Below, piece by piece: positions 5,055 through 5,638 of a stretch of 5,638 nt of DNA. How positions within the stretch are numbered: position 1 is the first letter of the stretch; each line of letters begins with the position of its first letter. The notes beneath the pieces were generated by a model. That model ran no database searches, was not told the DNA's origin, and worked only from the letters and a program-made list of their open reading frames with translations. A program made the translations under genes and the position numbers. Source of the stretch: Phycocordibacter sp964398865 (GTDB lineage: Bacteria; Patescibacteriota; Minisyncoccia; Phycocordibacterales; Phycocordibacteraceae); contig CAYNOO010000024.1 in assembly GCA_964398865.1 (NCBI GenBank), forward strand, positions 1 through 5,638, in the 5' to 3' direction.

Positions 5055-5638
5055 ATGACACGCTCACTCATGCTCTCTATTGTTGCGTCCCTCGCACTCT
5101 CTTTTGCACTTCTTGTGCCAACGGGAGTTGTTTTTGCGGCGGCGCTTCCTTCGGAATGCCCCGGAGTAATCGGTGACTATAACGTCATCACTGGCACCGG
5201 CGTTGCTCAGACCTTGAATGGAACATCTGGAAAAGACTATATCGATGGCAACGGTGGAATCGACACTATTAATGGTCTCGGTGGTGATGACTGCATTGTT
5301 GGTGGCGGTGCTGCCGACACTATTACAACAGGATCAGGAAATGACGTTATTTTAGCGTCGGGTGGTGCGAACATAATCAATGCCGGGGGAGGTAACAATA
5401 CGATTATTACTGGCGCTGGTAATGACACGGTTATTACAACCGGTACCGGAACCAACTCAATCGATGCGAGTGGCGGAGACAATACTATTACGACTGGTGA
5501 TGGTGCAGATACAATCGTAACTACGGGTGGCGACGATACGATTAATTCTAATGGCGATGTTGACACTATTACCGTTGGTACGGGAACAAATATCGTAAAC
5601 GCCGGCGCAGGAAATGATATCATCAATGCAAATGGAAA
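5055..5638 (+). CDS. Exported RTX-like nonapeptide-repeat protein, 3'-truncated by window edge
   Basis: The frame is open from ATG 5055 to the window end (194 codons visible). A clear Sec-type signal peptide comes first (MTR, hydrophobic 5-27, likely cleavage within V-F-A-A-A at 26-30). A short segment with C35 follows, then from residue 56 fifteen in-register nine-residue units of the hemolysin-type calcium-binding kind (G-x-G-x-D-x-I/V pattern, e.g. GLGGDDCIV and TGAGNDTVI), with one extra Thr at 128. Such repeats fold as a parallel beta-roll that binds Ca2+ between turns. Five units carry Asn in place of the key Asp, which should weaken calcium binding there. Classical RTX proteins lack an N-terminal signal and leave through type I secretion; this one points to Sec export. 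A second cysteine, C80, lies in the repeats. The C-terminus is outside the window, so an anchor, enzyme domain or secretion signal may follow. Function is unknown; a surface or matrix protein is plausible. Confidence 0.9.
   Translation, partial: MTRSLMLSIVASLALSFALLVPTGVVFAAALPSECPGVIGDYNVITGTGVAQTLNGTSGKDYIDGNGGIDTINGLGGDDCIVGGGAADTITTGSGNDVILASGGANIINAGGGNNTIITGAGNDTVITTGTGTNSIDASGGDNTITTGDGADTIVTTGGDDTINSNGDVDTITVGTGTNIVNAGAGNDIINANG
5220..5627 (+). repeat. Array of 15 nonapeptide (27-bp) RTX-like repeats
   Basis: This covers residues 56-191 of the exported repeat protein. The 27-bp period is regular apart from one extra codon after the eighth unit. At DNA level the units differ at many synonymous positions (for example ACT ATT, ACG ATT and ACA ATC for the same Thr-Ile), so the array is old or diversified rather than a fresh tandem duplication. 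It continues to the window edge. Confidence 0.85.

Noticed and set aside
5237..5626. A 129-codon open frame on the minus strand, rich in Pro, Val and Ser
   Set aside because: It is the antisense shadow of the Gly/Asp/Thr/Ile nonapeptide repeats; the plus strand has a signal peptide and an in-register repeat period.

Overview
The window looks like a piece of a small, streamlined bacterial chromosome. The best guess is a member of the Candidate Phyla Radiation (Patescibacteria, Parcubacteria-like). This rests on gene style and gene mix (short genes, single-gene transcription units, absence of recognisable Shine-Dalgarno sites, an anchored DsbA-like oxidoreductase, an orphan RecB-like nuclease, short surface proteins of unknown role). 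It is an inference, not a marker-gene result. No CRISPR array, tRNA, rRNA, transposase or phage gene is visible.

Layout from left to right. (1) 1-1007, plus: the primary sigma factor (rpoD/sigA), missing its 5' end. (2) 1004-1264, plus: a consensus-like promoter overlapping the rpoD stop codon, a 50-residue protein with a CxH...CxxC pattern, and a small intrinsic terminator. (3) 1310-2134, plus: a stand-alone PD-(D/E)XK (RecB/Cas4-like) nuclease starting at GTG. (4) 2145-2205: an imperfect palindrome built from 7-bp units, between convergent genes. (5) 2215-2901, minus: a membrane-anchored DsbA-like oxidoreductase. It diverges across 43 bp from (6) 2945-3769, plus: undecaprenyl-diphosphate phosphatase (uppP). 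(7) 3779-3847: a striking hairpin element with a perfect 19-bp stem, again between convergent genes. (8) 3850-4695, minus: an exported Ig-like protein with a C-terminal membrane anchor. (9) 4696-5054: an AT-rich divergent intergenic region. (10) 5055 to the window end, plus: an exported RTX-like glycine/aspartate nonapeptide-repeat protein, cut by the window edge.

Together the right two thirds is an envelope-themed neighbourhood: lipid-carrier recycling (UppP), thiol oxidation outside the membrane (DsbA-like), an anchored Ig-like protein and an exported repeat protein with two cysteines. There is no long operon; each gene appears to have its own promoter. The encoded sigma factor keeps the canonical -10 and -35 recognition residues, so the TATAAT/TTGACA-type promoter calls fit it.

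The points most worth a second look are: the consistent lack of Shine-Dalgarno sites with -10-like boxes close to start codons; the two unusual palindromes at the two convergent junctions; the tiny zinc-ribbon-like protein with the best promoter in the window; and the RTX-like protein that combines a Sec-type signal, two cysteines and Asp-to-Asn repeats. I do not see a clear new multi-gene defence or mobile system.
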